The notes: generated by a model not told the origin, from the sequence alone. Counted from the first letter of the stretch, positions 37,943 to 45,610 are shown. The stretch is DNA of 64,000 nucleotides from Candidatus Flexifilum affinis (GCA_016713325.1 JADJPJ010000093.1:196326-260325), one strand, 5' to 3'. Program-made: numbers and translations.

Positions 37943-38968
37943 ATGTCGAAACTACGCTTTGCCCTGCTCGGAACCGGCTTCTGGGCGACCTACCAGCTCG
38001 CCGGCTGGCTCCAGACGGAAGAGGTCGAGTGCGTCGCGCTCTATAACCGTACCCAATCGAAGGCGCTGCGACTGGCGCAGCAGTTCGGCATCCCGGAAAC
38101 CTCCGTCTACGATGATCCGGCCGCCCTGCTGGACCGCGAGCAGATCGATTTCGTCGACATCTGCACCGCCGTCGAAACGCACTACCCGCTCACCAAACTG
38201 GCAGCCGATCGCAGCCTGCCGGTCGTCTGCCAGAAGCCGATGGCCACCACGCTGGAGGAGTGTCAGGCCCTGGTCCAGACCTGCCAGGATGCCGGCGTGC
38301 CACTGTACATCAACGAGAACTGGCGCTGGCAGTACCCCATTCGGCAGTTGAAGAAGGCGCTGGATGCCGGCCGCATCGGCAAGGTCTTCCGCGCCACCAT
38401 CGACTACCGCACCAACTTCCCGGTCTTCGACAACCAGCCGTTTCTCAAGGAGCTGGAGCAGTTCATCGTCACCGACATCGGCAGCCACATCCTCGACGCG
38501 GCGCGTTTTCTCTTTGGCGAGCCGGAGTCGCTCTACTGCCAGACGTATCGCGTTCACCCGGACATCAAGGGCGAGGATGTCGCCACCGTCATGCTCACTC
38601 TGGCCGGCGGCGCGACCGTGATCTGCCAGATGAGCTACGCCTCTCGACGCGAGCACGATCGCTTCCCGGAGACCTACGTGCAGGTCGAGGGCGAGCGCGG
38701 TTTTCTTGAACTCGCGCCCGACTTCTGGATTCGCGAGACGACCGCCGAGGGCACGCTTTCAGCGCGGCACAAACCGCCGCATTACCCCTGGGCCGACTCG
38801 GCCTACGACGTGGTGCATTCCAGCATCTATGCCGCGCAGCTGAACCTGGCCCGCGCCCTGAAAGGACTGGAGCCCGGCGAGACCACCGGAGCGGACAATC
38901 TGAAGACGATGAACCTGGTGTTCAAGTCCTACGACTCCGCGCGCACCGGGGCTGTCGTCAGGCTCTAG
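37943..38968 (+). CDS. apsD: Gfo/Idh/MocA dehydrogenase, probable D-apiose dehydrogenase
   Basis: A 341-residue NAD(P)-dependent sugar dehydrogenase. The N-terminal Rossmann fold is LRFALLGTGFWATYQLAGWLQ; the family CQKPMATTLEECQALVQ (EKP-type motif with Lys) lies near residue 95; NENWRWQYPIRQLKKAL and DIGSHILDAARFLFGEPESL carry the substrate-domain Asp/His. In the apiose pathway ApsD oxidises D-apiose to apionolactone, the substrate of ApnL. It is the last gene of the locus, 45 bases after the TIM-barrel gene, and is followed by a repeat-filled gap. Confidence 0.82.
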   Translation: MSKLRFALLGTGFWATYQLAGWLQTEEVECVALYNRTQSKALRLAQQFGIPETSVYDDPAALLDREQIDFVDICTAVETHYPLTKLAADRSLPVVCQKPMATTLEECQALVQTCQDAGVPLYINENWRWQYPIRQLKKALDAGRIGKVFRATIDYRTNFPVFDNQPFLKELEQFIVTDIGSHILDAARFLFGEPESLYCQTYRVHPDIKGEDVATVMLTLAGGATVICQMSYASRREHDRFPETYVQVEGERGFLELAPDFWIRETTAEGTLSARHKPPHYPWADSAYDVVHSSIYAAQLNLARALKGLEPGETTGADNLKTMNLVFKSYDSARTGAVVRL

Positions 38969-38987
38969 AGCCTATTATTGACTTTTT

Positions 38988-39068
38988 GCCCCTCATCCCC
39001 CGGCCCCTTCTCCCACGCAAGCGCCTTGCAAGCAAGCGGGGAGAAGGGGAGATTCGGTGTCCCTCTCC
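38988..39068. repeat. interspersed palindromic repeat, inverted partner at 59.8 kb
   Basis: The stretch contains cttctcccacgcaag, gccttgcaagcaagcgggg and agaaggggaga and is a close reverse complement of 59797-59875. A diverged second part (gctagcgtgggaggcttgcg and on to about 39125) continues in the same style. It starts about 20 bases after the last operon gene and may also act in transcript ending. Confidence 0.7.
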
Positions 39069-39161
39069 CCGCTAGCGTGGGAGGCTTGCGCGCAAGCACG
39101 ACGGCTTGCGAAGCAAGCAGGGTGAGGGGAAAGCTGCGCGATCGAAGTTCATAACAGCCTC

Positions 39162-39307
39162 TGGAACGTATCTAATAATTGTCCTTTTGCATTCGTTGCG
39201 GCATAAAAACGTATCTTCGTAGGGACACGCTTCTGCGTGTCCGCCGGTCCCGGACGGCAAGAATGCCGTCCCTACGAGAGAACCGCCGAATATTCAGATA
39301 CGTTCTA
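39162..39307. repeat. MITE-like element with nested GTAGGGAC hairpins
   Basis: The ends are TGGAACGTATCTA (39162) and CAGATACGTTCTA (39295-39307), imperfect terminal inverted repeats. Inside lies a 57-base unit bounded by GTAGGGAC (39219-39226) and GTCCCTAC (39268-39275) with two hairpins, GACACGC-ttct-GCGTGTC and GGACGGCA-agaa-TGCCGTCC. No transposase is encoded. Confidence 0.7.
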
Positions 39308-39415
39308 GAGCATATCTGAAAAAATAACCCGCCTCAATCGGGCGCATCGCGATGCGCCCCTACACACGGGGATCGCGCGTAGGGGCGGTTCGTGAACCGC
39401 CCCAGATACGCTCTA
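39306..39415. repeat. 110-base MITE-like element, second copy at 59.9 kb
   Basis: The terminal inverted repeats are TAGAGCATATCTG and CAGATACGCTCTA, one mismatch in 13. Inside are two perfect hairpins, GGGCGCATCGCGATGCGCCC and GGGGCGGTTC-gt-GAACCGCCCC, separated by ctacacacggggatcgcgcgta. A near-copy in the same orientation lies at 59887-60047. Its left end abuts the previous element, so the two are nested or tandem. Confidence 0.8.
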
Positions 39416-39589
39416 AGCCGGCGCTCCTCTCTTCTCCCCATGGGCGCCGCCTCCCGGGCCATGGATTACCCTCACAATTTCACTTGGCTTACCTCAGAAG
39501 CCTGGCCTCTTCCAGAGGTTTGGTTGTCCTGAGTCGAAGAACCGGGTATCCTATTCACGAACATCCGTTCTTGCCACGGAGATGCTCAC

Positions 39590-40495
39590 ATGAAGCAGTT
39601 GACGCCGTCCGCCTTTGCAAAGGCCGTAGACTATATCGCGCAGAACGCGCGCCCGCTGGAGAAAGCCCGTTTCGCCTATCACTTTGAAGGCGGCAGCGGG
39701 AATGCCGTCCTCGAAGCCCTGACCGCCTTTCAGAATGCCGACGGCGGGTTCGGCCACGGGCTGGAGCCGGATCTTCGACTGCCGGCCTCCTCGGTGATTG
39801 CCACCACCATCGCCTTCCAGCATTTCCGCGAGCTGGGCCTGGCCAGCGATCATCCGATCGTGGTCAGCGCCTGTCGTTACCTGCTCGATACGTACGATGT
39901 CGATCACCACAACTGGCAGATTGTTCCACCCAATGTGTCCGATGCCCCACACGCGCCCTGGTGGACGTTCCGCGACGAGCTGACTCCTATCAATCCCCGT
40001 GCCGAGATTGCCGGCTACCTGCTCGATTATCCCGACCACTTTCCGGACTCCATGCGTCTGCCGGTCGTCGACGCCGTGATGCACCTGCTGCTGGAGCACC
40101 CGGACACGATGGAAATGCATGATCTGCTGTGCTACCTGCGACTGCTGAAGACGCCGGCGCTCCCGCCAGAGGATCGCGCCCGCATGCAGCGCAAGCTTGA
40201 GCGCATCCTCGCCGGCAGCGTCGAACGCGATCCGGCGCGGTGGCGGGAGTACGGGCTGCCGCCCCTGGCCGTCGTCTCCGCGCCGGACTCGCCGTTCGCG
40301 GCCATGTTTCAGGATGCCATCCCGGCCAATCTGGATCTCATCCTCGACTCGCAGAGCGACCACGGCGGATGGCTGCCGTCCTGGACCTGGGGAGAAGACT
40401 CGTCACCCGCCTGGGAGCAGGCGAAACGCGAATGGAGTGGGGTGATCACGCTGGACAGCCTGCGGACACTTCGCGCGTTTGGGCGGCTTGGCTGA
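39590..40495 (+). CDS. protein with alpha/alpha-toroid (prenyltransferase/squalene-cyclase-like) repeats
   Basis: A 301-residue soluble protein. A QF/QW-type repeat is clear: ALTAFQNADGGFGHGLEPDLRLPASSV (about residues 41-68), with a second later at SQSDHGGWLPSWTWGEDS. Such motifs build alpha-alpha barrels in terpene cyclases and prenyltransferases, but the cyclase DxDD motif is not seen, so enzyme activity is doubtful. An ATG at 39590 starts the family-like sequence. It is flanked upstream by repeats and downstream by a degenerate HTH fragment and an antisense-facing riboswitch. Function is unknown. Confidence 0.7.
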   Translation: MKQLTPSAFAKAVDYIAQNARPLEKARFAYHFEGGSGNAVLEALTAFQNADGGFGHGLEPDLRLPASSVIATTIAFQHFRELGLASDHPIVVSACRYLLDTYDVDHHNWQIVPPNVSDAPHAPWWTFRDELTPINPRAEIAGYLLDYPDHFPDSMRLPVVDAVMHLLLEHPDTMEMHDLLCYLRLLKTPALPPEDRARMQRKLERILAGSVERDPARWREYGLPPLAVVSAPDSPFAAMFQDAIPANLDLILDSQSDHGGWLPSWTWGEDSSPAWEQAKREWSGVITLDSLRTLRAFGRLG

Positions 40496-40501
40496 GGTAT
40501 C

Positions 40502-40573
40502 CGGGTCGAGGCGCTCTTACAGAGCGACGAGCGGTCGGTGGCGGAGATTTGCCGCGAGTATGAGCTGACAGTG
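40502..40573 (+). pseudogene. remnant of a transposase-like helix-turn-helix N-terminus
   Basis: Read in the frame beginning at 40502, the stretch gives RVEALLQSDERSVAEICREY followed by ELT, close to the HTH start of IS3/IS481-type transposase OrfA proteins. There is no start codon, and the rest of the transposase is absent. It lies seven bases after the previous gene and next to the orphan riboswitch, suggesting an old insertion and deletion junction. Confidence 0.45.
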
Positions 40574-40574
40574 C

Positions 40575-40690
40575 AGAGGGTGAGTGTCGGGAAAGCGCAG
40601 TTTCTGGCAGGCGCGGACCGCTGCGGGTCAGCGCCGGACTTTCACCGGACTTCCCTCACATTCACGCGTCCGTTAGAACCTGTACTTTCC
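40575..40690 (-). ncRNA. orphan cobalamin riboswitch aptamer
   Basis: On the minus strand the core reads GTGAGGGAAGTCCGGTG, then AAAGTCCGGCGCTGACCCGC, then AGCGGT (complement of 40617-40659), the conserved cobalamin aptamer core. A B12-box-like CCTGCCAGAAACTGCGC follows (complement of 40595-40611). No gene lies downstream on this strand: beyond it are an HTH remnant and the plus-strand gene 39590-40495. No clear terminator or ribosome-site platform is seen. It lies 47 bases past the apbE stop in the same orientation, so it could also sit in the 3' end of that transcript. Confidence 0.72.
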
Positions 40691-40736
40691 TGGCTGGCTC
40701 ACATCAGATGGTTTCCAGCACTCGGCGCTTCGGTTT

Positions 40737-41747
40737 TCACAGCACATCTGCCGGCTGGTGAATCAGCTCGCCAGTCTTCATCACGAACCATGCCTGAACC
40801 CCTGCCAGTTCGTTCAGCAGCGCACTACCCCTCTCAAGGCCCAGGACCATCAGACTGGTGCTCAGGGCATCGGCGTCACAGGCCGTTGACGCCAGGACAC
40901 TCACACTGCTCAGCGCCGTCGGCGAGACGCCGGTGCGCGGGTCAAGGATGTGATGCAGCCGGTGGTCCGGCGTGAACCAGCTCACATAGTCGCCGGAGGT
41001 CGTCAGGCCGGCATTGCGCACCTCGACCGTCTGGACGAACGATTGCTGCGGCTCGTCCGGCGCCTGGATACCAACGCGCCAGGGCTGCGCGCCACGTGCC
41101 TGCAGGTCGCCTCCCACCTCGACCATCACGTCCTGGAACCCAAACCGTTCCAGCACCTCGACGCCCGCGTCGATGATGTAGCCCTTGGCGATGGCGTCGA
41201 GGGTGACCGCCATGCCCGCCGCTCTCAGACTTATAAAGTCGTCCGCCAGTTCGATGGCGCGATAGTTCACGAGCTCTCGTGCCGCCGCCACGGCTTCCGG
41301 AGCCGGCACGTCACCCAGGCTGGCCGCCGCGCGATACAGCGCCAGCAGCGGCTCGACCGTGACGTCGAAGGCGCCGCCGGTCAGATCGCCATAGGCGACA
41401 GCCTTCTCCAGGACCTGCCGGAACTCCACGGGCGGATTTTCCACGATGCCCGCGCGATTCAACTGGCTGAGGGTACTCTCCGGGCGGTAGCGGCTGAACA
41501 CGTTCTCCAGCGCCACCATGCGCTCGAAGGCGGCGTTGAGTGCCGCTCGCGCCTGGTCCGGGTCCGCGCTGATGGCGGTCAGATGGGCGATGCTGCCCAT
41601 CAGCAACTGGGTTTCCTGCACGCGAAGCGCTTCGGCAGAGCCATGCCCAGAGACCGTCAGGGCGGTCCCGGTAGCGGCCATCAGACCCGCGACGGCTGTC
41701 ATACGGATGAACTGTCGGCGCGAAAACCGTGCTGAGTTCTGCGTCAT
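40737..41747 (-). CDS. apbE: ApbE-type FAD:protein FMN transferase, exported
   Basis: A 336-residue flavin transferase. A twin-arginine-type signal (SRRQFIRMTAVAGLMAATG) precedes the ApbE fold: MGSIAHLTAIS, SRYRPESTLSQLNRAG, YGDLTGGAFDVTVEPLLALY (GxFDxTxxP motif), DAIAKGYIIDAG, EVGGDLQARG and CDADALSTSLMVLG. ApbE attaches FMN through a phosphoester to Thr in SGAT-like sites; the RdhC-like protein two genes upstream has DGVSGATLS and is the probable substrate. The ATG overlaps the stop of the small membrane gene (ATGA). It is the last gene of the dehalogenase unit. Confidence 0.92.
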   Translation of the reverse strand: MTQNSARFSRRQFIRMTAVAGLMAATGTALTVSGHGSAEALRVQETQLLMGSIAHLTAISADPDQARAALNAAFERMVALENVFSRYRPESTLSQLNRAGIVENPPVEFRQVLEKAVAYGDLTGGAFDVTVEPLLALYRAAASLGDVPAPEAVAAARELVNYRAIELADDFISLRAAGMAVTLDAIAKGYIIDAGVEVLERFGFQDVMVEVGGDLQARGAQPWRVGIQAPDEPQQSFVQTVEVRNAGLTTSGDYVSWFTPDHRLHHILDPRTGVSPTALSSVSVLASTACDADALSTSLMVLGLERGSALLNELAGVQAWFVMKTGELIHQPADVL

Positions 41748-42025
41748 GATTGACCTCCCGACGGCGTTGGCGTCCCCGCACTCGCTTCCTGGGCGTTTCC
41801 CGACTGTCCGGGGACGACGGTGGCGTAATCCGCCTGCGCCGTCAGTTGGAACGGACTCAGCGTGCGGGTCGGCGGGCTGATCACCCGCTCCTGCTGCACG
41901 GCCTGCTCTTCTGGCGTGAAGGCCAGGATCAGCGTCGCCACAATCATCACCACACAGATGGCCAGATAGCCGATCAGGACGATCTGCTTGCGGTCGCCTG
42001 CGTGCTGTTTTTCCTCTGCTGCCAT
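41744..42025 (-). CDS. small single-span membrane protein of the rdh unit
   Basis: A 93-residue protein with one membrane helix (QIVLIGYLAICVVMIVATLILAF, about residues 13-35) and a Pro/Thr/Gln-rich tail (TPEEQAVQQERVISPPTRTLSPF...GTPTPSGGQS) probably outside the membrane. It overlaps the RdhC-like gene by about 50 bases and the apbE gene by four, so it is expressed with both. I do not recognise a family. It may help assemble the flavoprotein complex. Confidence 0.65.
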   Translation of the reverse strand: MAAEEKQHAGDRKQIVLIGYLAICVVMIVATLILAFTPEEQAVQQERVISPPTRTLSPFQLTAQADYATVVPGQSGNAQEASAGTPTPSGGQS

Positions 42026-43233
42026 AGAGTCTTCGCCCAGCGCCGCACCTCGCCGATGTAGCCCACCACCGGGTCAAGCGGACACAGATAGTTACAGAAC
42101 GGTCGGTAAATGACGAGCGAACCGAAGATGATCAGCGCCAGCAGCACCCACTGGGGCCAGGAGCCTTCCAGGTTGAACAGGGTGCCGAAGGGTTCGTAGC
42201 TGGCCGCGCCGGGCTGACGCAGCGCCAGGCCGAGCACAATGGCCGAGAACGACAGGCTGCGCTGAAGCCATTGAAGCTTGCCGTAGAGGGCCCGCGGTTG
42301 GTAAGCCTTGGCTCCGGTCAGCGACGCGAGCAGTTCCTGCGTCGCGCCGAACGGACAGAACCACGAGCAGTAGGGATTCTTACCCTGGATGATGGTGACG
42401 ACCAGGATGCCGCCCAGGAGCAGGAACCAGTACAGATTGTTGCGCCAGTCCGGCCAGTAGCCGGAGAGCAGCGAGATGATGTTGGCCAGAGTCAGCGGCT
42501 TGTTCAACACGAAGCCGAGAACCACAATGCCGACGATCATCACGGCCCAGCGTCCGTATTTCTTGAATGTATGGTGCGAATGCAGTTGATGTAGGAAGAA
42601 GCTGACGACGAACAGGGCCAGCAGAGTCACCTCGGGCATGCCGAACTGGATCGGGCGGTTGTCCGGCGGCAGAACGGCGCCTTCGATGGAGGCCGAGGCG
42701 ATGCCGCGCACCGCCTGGCGGATGCCCTGCGCGACGGCATCGGCCGAGAGCGTTGCGCCGCTCACGCCGTCGACGTCGCTGCCGATGGCATACTCGCCCT
42801 GGTAGTCCGCACCGATGAACTGCTCATAGTAATCGGCGCGCTCCAGTTGCCGGAAGAAGTTCGGCGTCTCGGCGTGCTCGATCACCTCGACCGCGACGAC
42901 GACGCCCGCCGGATCGGTACCGACCAGCATGGCCACGGGACCGCCATAGCCGCCGGCAGTGCCCACCATGGCATAGCCGATGACGGCGGACTCGCCGGCT
43001 TCATTCGTCGCATAGCCGGTGAACAGACCGCCGCTGCCCTCCTCGATTCGTTCCGCATCGGGGATCACCCGCTCGATATAGCCGTCGAGCGACAGTCCGC
43101 TGGCCTTGCCGACATAGCCGACCAGCCAGGCGGTGACCAGGACGACCAGCGCAGCGACCGTGACAATATGCTGCTGCCGGCGCTGGCGCGCGCGTTTCTC
43201 TTGAATGGTGAGCCGAGGAGCTGCCTTGTTCAT
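41974..43233 (-). CDS. rdhC: RdhC/PceC-like FMN-binding, ferredoxin-type membrane protein
   Basis: A 419-residue NosR/PceC-type protein. The N-terminal membrane helix is followed by a periplasmic FMN_bind domain with DGVSGATLSADAV, the Thr of SGAT being the covalent FMN site. About five further membrane helices carry two cysteine motifs, CSWFCPFG and CNYLCPLDP, resembling the polyferredoxin part of NosR/NapH but with fewer Cys. In organohalide respirers PceC is thought to pass electrons from quinols toward the dehalogenase. Start MNKAAPRL at 43233 is chosen because the upstream extension crosses a hairpin and lacks family features. Confidence 0.88.
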   Translation of the reverse strand: MNKAAPRLTIQEKRARQRRQQHIVTVAALVVLVTAWLVGYVGKASGLSLDGYIERVIPDAERIEEGSGGLFTGYATNEAGESAVIGYAMVGTAGGYGGPVAMLVGTDPAGVVVAVEVIEHAETPNFFRQLERADYYEQFIGADYQGEYAIGSDVDGVSGATLSADAVAQGIRQAVRGIASASIEGAVLPPDNRPIQFGMPEVTLLALFVVSFFLHQLHSHHTFKKYGRWAVMIVGIVVLGFVLNKPLTLANIISLLSGYWPDWRNNLYWFLLLGGILVVTIIQGKNPYCSWFCPFGATQELLASLTGAKAYQPRALYGKLQWLQRSLSFSAIVLGLALRQPGAASYEPFGTLFNLEGSWPQWVLLALIIFGSLVIYRPFCNYLCPLDPVVGYIGEVRRWAKTLWQQRKNSTQATASRSS

Positions 43234-43266
43234 TCTCAGTTCTCTGCAAACTCTGCAAAACAACAC

Positions 43267-43296
43267 TCGGCGGGGGAAAGTGCTTTCCCCCGCCGA
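43267..43296 (-). terminator. strong stem-loop between rdhB and rdhC
   Basis: TCGGCGGGGGAAAG (43267-43280) pairs perfectly with CTTTCCCCCGCCGA (43283-43296), a 14-base-pair stem with a very short loop. On the minus strand it is followed by a T-rich GAGTGTTGTTTTG. This may end part of the transcription after rdhB, giving more RdhA/RdhB than RdhC. Confidence 0.65.
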
Positions 43297-43319
43297 CATG
43301 GTTGTGTGCATCTAACCGA

Positions 43320-43598
43320 TTAGGCCGACTTTGGCGACCGTGAGCTGCCACGCCACGCCCGGATGGCGACAATCGCCGTCAGGATGAGGCCAGGGACGCC
43401 GAAAGAAAGGAGCAGAATGCCAGCGGCGCGCGGTTCCAGTTCTTCCATCGACCCGTAGTAGTTGCTGATGGCCAGGAAGAAGAACACGACGGCGACCACC
43501 AGGATCACCCAGTCAAACCACGCCAGCTTGACTCCACGCTTCTGAGCATAGAGCGCGCCAGCACCGAGCAGGAGGCCTGCAACTAACCAGAACAACAT
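43320..43598 (-). CDS. rdhB: RdhB, reductive dehalogenase membrane anchor
   Basis: A 92-residue protein with three membrane segments: LFWLVAGLLLGAGALYA, FDWVILVVAVVFFFLAISNYYG and ILLLSFGVPGLILTAIVAIRAW. Between the second and third is the family mark SMEELEPRAAGILLLSFGVPG (EPRAA). RdhB anchors the catalytic subunit to the outer face of the membrane. It follows rdhA1 by 32 bases in the same direction. Confidence 0.9.
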   Translation of the reverse strand: MLFWLVAGLLLGAGALYAQKRGVKLAWFDWVILVVAVVFFFLAISNYYGSMEELEPRAAGILLLSFGVPGLILTAIVAIRAWRGSSRSPKSA

Positions 43599-43630
43599 GA
43601 GATCACGTCCTTTCGTGTGTGCCGGCGCGC

Positions 43631-45013
43631 CTAGGCGTCCGCGTGTCCCAGGGTGGAGTTAACGCCGTACTCGCTGTAATCGAGCGACCACCATTCTTCA
43701 GGATCTTTCTGCGGTTCGTCAGCCTTGCCTGGGGAATAGACCGTGCGGCTGAGTTCGGCCAGCGCGCTGTTGAAGATTGTCGTCGTGCCGACCACGCCCT
43801 TGACCATCTGGTGAATGAGCGCGCGATCCTTGACGGAGAAGGGACAGACGGCGAAGCAGATGCCGCAGTTGGTGCCGACTTCGGCCCAGTAATTGCGGCA
43901 GGTCAGCGAATTCTCGTAGTAGCCCTTGACGCCGCCACGGCTCCAGGCGCCCTGCGTCTCATAGGAGGGATCGCCGGTGCTCAGAGAGCCGGAGGGGCAG
44001 TAGGTGGCGCAGGTCTTGCAGGTCTGGCAGAAGTTGAAGATGCCGGCGTCGATCGGCTTGGTCGGCGCGACGGGCAGGTTGGTGATCATCTTGAAGACGC
44101 GCACCATCGGGCCGTATTCCGGCGAAATCATGCGGTTCAAACGAGACAGTTCGCCCAGCCCGGCAAGCACGCCGAAGCCCGGCGCGATGCCAAGCGCGTT
44201 GGTCTGCGCTTCACCCAGGCCGTAGTAGCCGATGCCGCGCAGGAAGCCCTGCAGGCGGCTCTGGGTGGCGCGGCCAATGGCGTAGGACATGGCGGTAGTC
44301 GCGGCGCCAACCGGCGTCGGGCTGCGCATCATGCCTTCCTGCGACATCTGCACCGTCCAGACGATCACCCAGCGGGCGGCCTTGGGGATGATGCGCTGGG
44401 TCTCGGTCTCTTCGGCGACTTCGGCTTCTTCGCTGATGACCAGTTCCTTGCCATCCGGATCGATGGCGTAGATCAGTTTTTCGGTGTTCTCGTCCAATTC
44501 GACGAAGCCGACGGTGGCGGCGCCAAAGGCGCGCAGCGCCGCGCGGATCATCTCCGACGCGTCTTCCGGGCTGCCCGTCCAGGGTGCCAGGCCGTTCTCT
44601 TCCGGCTTCATAACGTTGTCCGGCCCCAGGAACGATTGGGTAGCGCCGATGCCCGAAGCGCGGTACAGGGCGATATCGCGGACCGAATAGCCCGACTGCC
44701 CGGCCTTGGAACGATCGTAGATGCTGGTGTTGCTCAGGTCCTGAACGGCCTTAAACGACTCTTCGTCCATGTACTTGCTCCAGCCGCGACGAACAGTGTT
44801 GCGTTCGTCAAAGCGATAGATCGCCTCCCAGTCGATTTCGACCGTGGGCACATCCACCTGGCGGACCCACGGCGGACGGGGCGCGATTCCGGCGGTATCA
44901 CTCCAGCTTTCGCCGAGTGCTTCGATGGGTCCAAGCGTGGCCACCGTCGCGGCGCCCATGCCGAGCAGACCCAAGTCCCTCAAGAACTCTCGTCTATTCA
45001 AACTTGACGGCAT
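43631..45013 (-). CDS. rdhA: reductive dehalogenase catalytic subunit, RdhA1
   Basis: A 460-residue TAT-exported corrinoid/iron-sulfur protein. The signal has RREFLRDLGLLGMGAATVATLG. The corrinoid-binding dehalogenase domain covers about residues 100-340 (FGAATVGFVELDENTEKLIYAID, RWVIVWTVQMSQEGM, GYYGLGEAQTNALGIAPGFGVLAGLGELSRLN). Two 4Fe-4S sites follow: CQTCKTCATYCP and the CX10CX2CX3C set ending CGICFAVCP. This is the RdhA pattern and, with the RdhB and TAT signal, argues against the related QueG. The substrate (an organohalide) cannot be told. A cobalamin riboswitch and terminator lie upstream of its transcription unit. Confidence 0.93.
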   Translation of the reverse strand: MPSSLNRREFLRDLGLLGMGAATVATLGPIEALGESWSDTAGIAPRPPWVRQVDVPTVEIDWEAIYRFDERNTVRRGWSKYMDEESFKAVQDLSNTSIYDRSKAGQSGYSVRDIALYRASGIGATQSFLGPDNVMKPEENGLAPWTGSPEDASEMIRAALRAFGAATVGFVELDENTEKLIYAIDPDGKELVISEEAEVAEETETQRIIPKAARWVIVWTVQMSQEGMMRSPTPVGAATTAMSYAIGRATQSRLQGFLRGIGYYGLGEAQTNALGIAPGFGVLAGLGELSRLNRMISPEYGPMVRVFKMITNLPVAPTKPIDAGIFNFCQTCKTCATYCPSGSLSTGDPSYETQGAWSRGGVKGYYENSLTCRNYWAEVGTNCGICFAVCPFSVKDRALIHQMVKGVVGTTTIFNSALAELSRTVYSPGKADEPQKDPEEWWSLDYSEYGVNSTLGHADA

Positions 45014-45094
45014 CAGAGATCTCCTTGCTTTCCGCGACCGACTCGGCGCGGTGAAATCATAAAAGTGGTTGAAACCAGAATTGCCTTACGTCGT

Positions 45095-45340
45095 TCAGCG
45101 CGGATGACAGCCCGCACACCCGGAGCCAACCGAGCCGCAGCCCGAACACGAGGGTGCACCGGCGAGGGCGCGCCTCTGCCCGGCGCCGCTGGAAGAGAAG
45201 ATCGCCACCAGACTGATCAGCCGCTGGGTCTCCGTCGACTGGCACTCGGGACAGGCTGTTGGGCTATCGAGTTCCGATATCTGCTTACGCACGGGAAAAC
45301 TGGAATTGCAGTGTGCGCAGTGATAGTCATATACAGGCAC
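45095..45340 (-). CDS. FmdB-family zinc-ribbon protein
   Basis: An 81-residue protein beginning MPVYDYHCAHCNSSFPVRKQISELDSPTACPECQ, the FmdB zinc ribbon (CxxC...CxxC), with a Gly/Ser/Cys-rich tail (CSGCGSVGSGCAGCHP) that may bind a further metal. It is the first gene after the cobalamin riboswitch, 30 bases past its terminator's T-run, and is followed after 81 bases by rdhA1. FmdB-like proteins are putative regulators; the role here is unknown. Confidence 0.82.
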   Translation of the reverse strand: MPVYDYHCAHCNSSFPVRKQISELDSPTACPECQSTETQRLISLVAIFSSSGAGQRRALAGAPSCSGCGSVGSGCAGCHPR

Positions 45341-45370
45341 CGGGATCCTCCTTCACTAACCAGCCGCCAC

Positions 45371-45414
45371 GTAAAATAAAAAAGAGCCGGAGATGCTTGC
45401 GCATCGTCCGACTC
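45371..45414 (-). terminator. riboswitch expression-platform terminator
   Basis: On the minus strand GAGTCGGACGATGC-GCAA-GCATCTCCGGCTC forms a long stem (one wobble pair, one bulged C; 45414 to 45384) and is followed at once by TTTTTTATTTT. It lies directly downstream of the cobalamin aptamer and upstream of the fmdB-rdhA1 unit, the standard OFF-switch layout. Confidence 0.88.
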
Positions 45415-45416
45415 CC

Positions 45417-45530
45417 TAGGCACGAGGGGCGTGCGGATGGAAAGGTCACCTGGCTTCACAGGTCCAGCCTGTGTCACAGTTGCGGCTCAGCACCGGATTT
45501 GCACCGGATTTTCCCTTCATCAACTGCTCA
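45417..45530 (-). ncRNA. cobalamin riboswitch controlling fmdB-rdhA1-rdhB
   Basis: On the minus strand the aptamer core reads AAGGGAAAATCCGGTGCAAA, then TCCGGTGCTGAGCCGCAACT, then GTGA (complement of 45474-45518). An ACAGGCTGGACCTGTG stem and the B12 box GAAGCCAGGTGACC (complement of 45444-45457) follow, then a GCACG-cccct-CGTGC hairpin matching the stem after the B12 box. All conserved blocks are present in order. With the adjacent terminator, cobalamin binding should stop transcription of the dehalogenase unit. Confidence 0.92.
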
Positions 45531-45610
45531 TATTCTGCGCCATCTGAGGGGGATTGTCTGTCGGGAAGGTTGTGACGATTTGTCCGGGAAATGCCGATAC
45601 TGTCCGGCCG

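Noticed and set aside
39352..39687. 111-residue frame upstream of the toroid-like gene
   Set aside because: It is made of MITE-like repeat sequence and overlaps a supported gene start.
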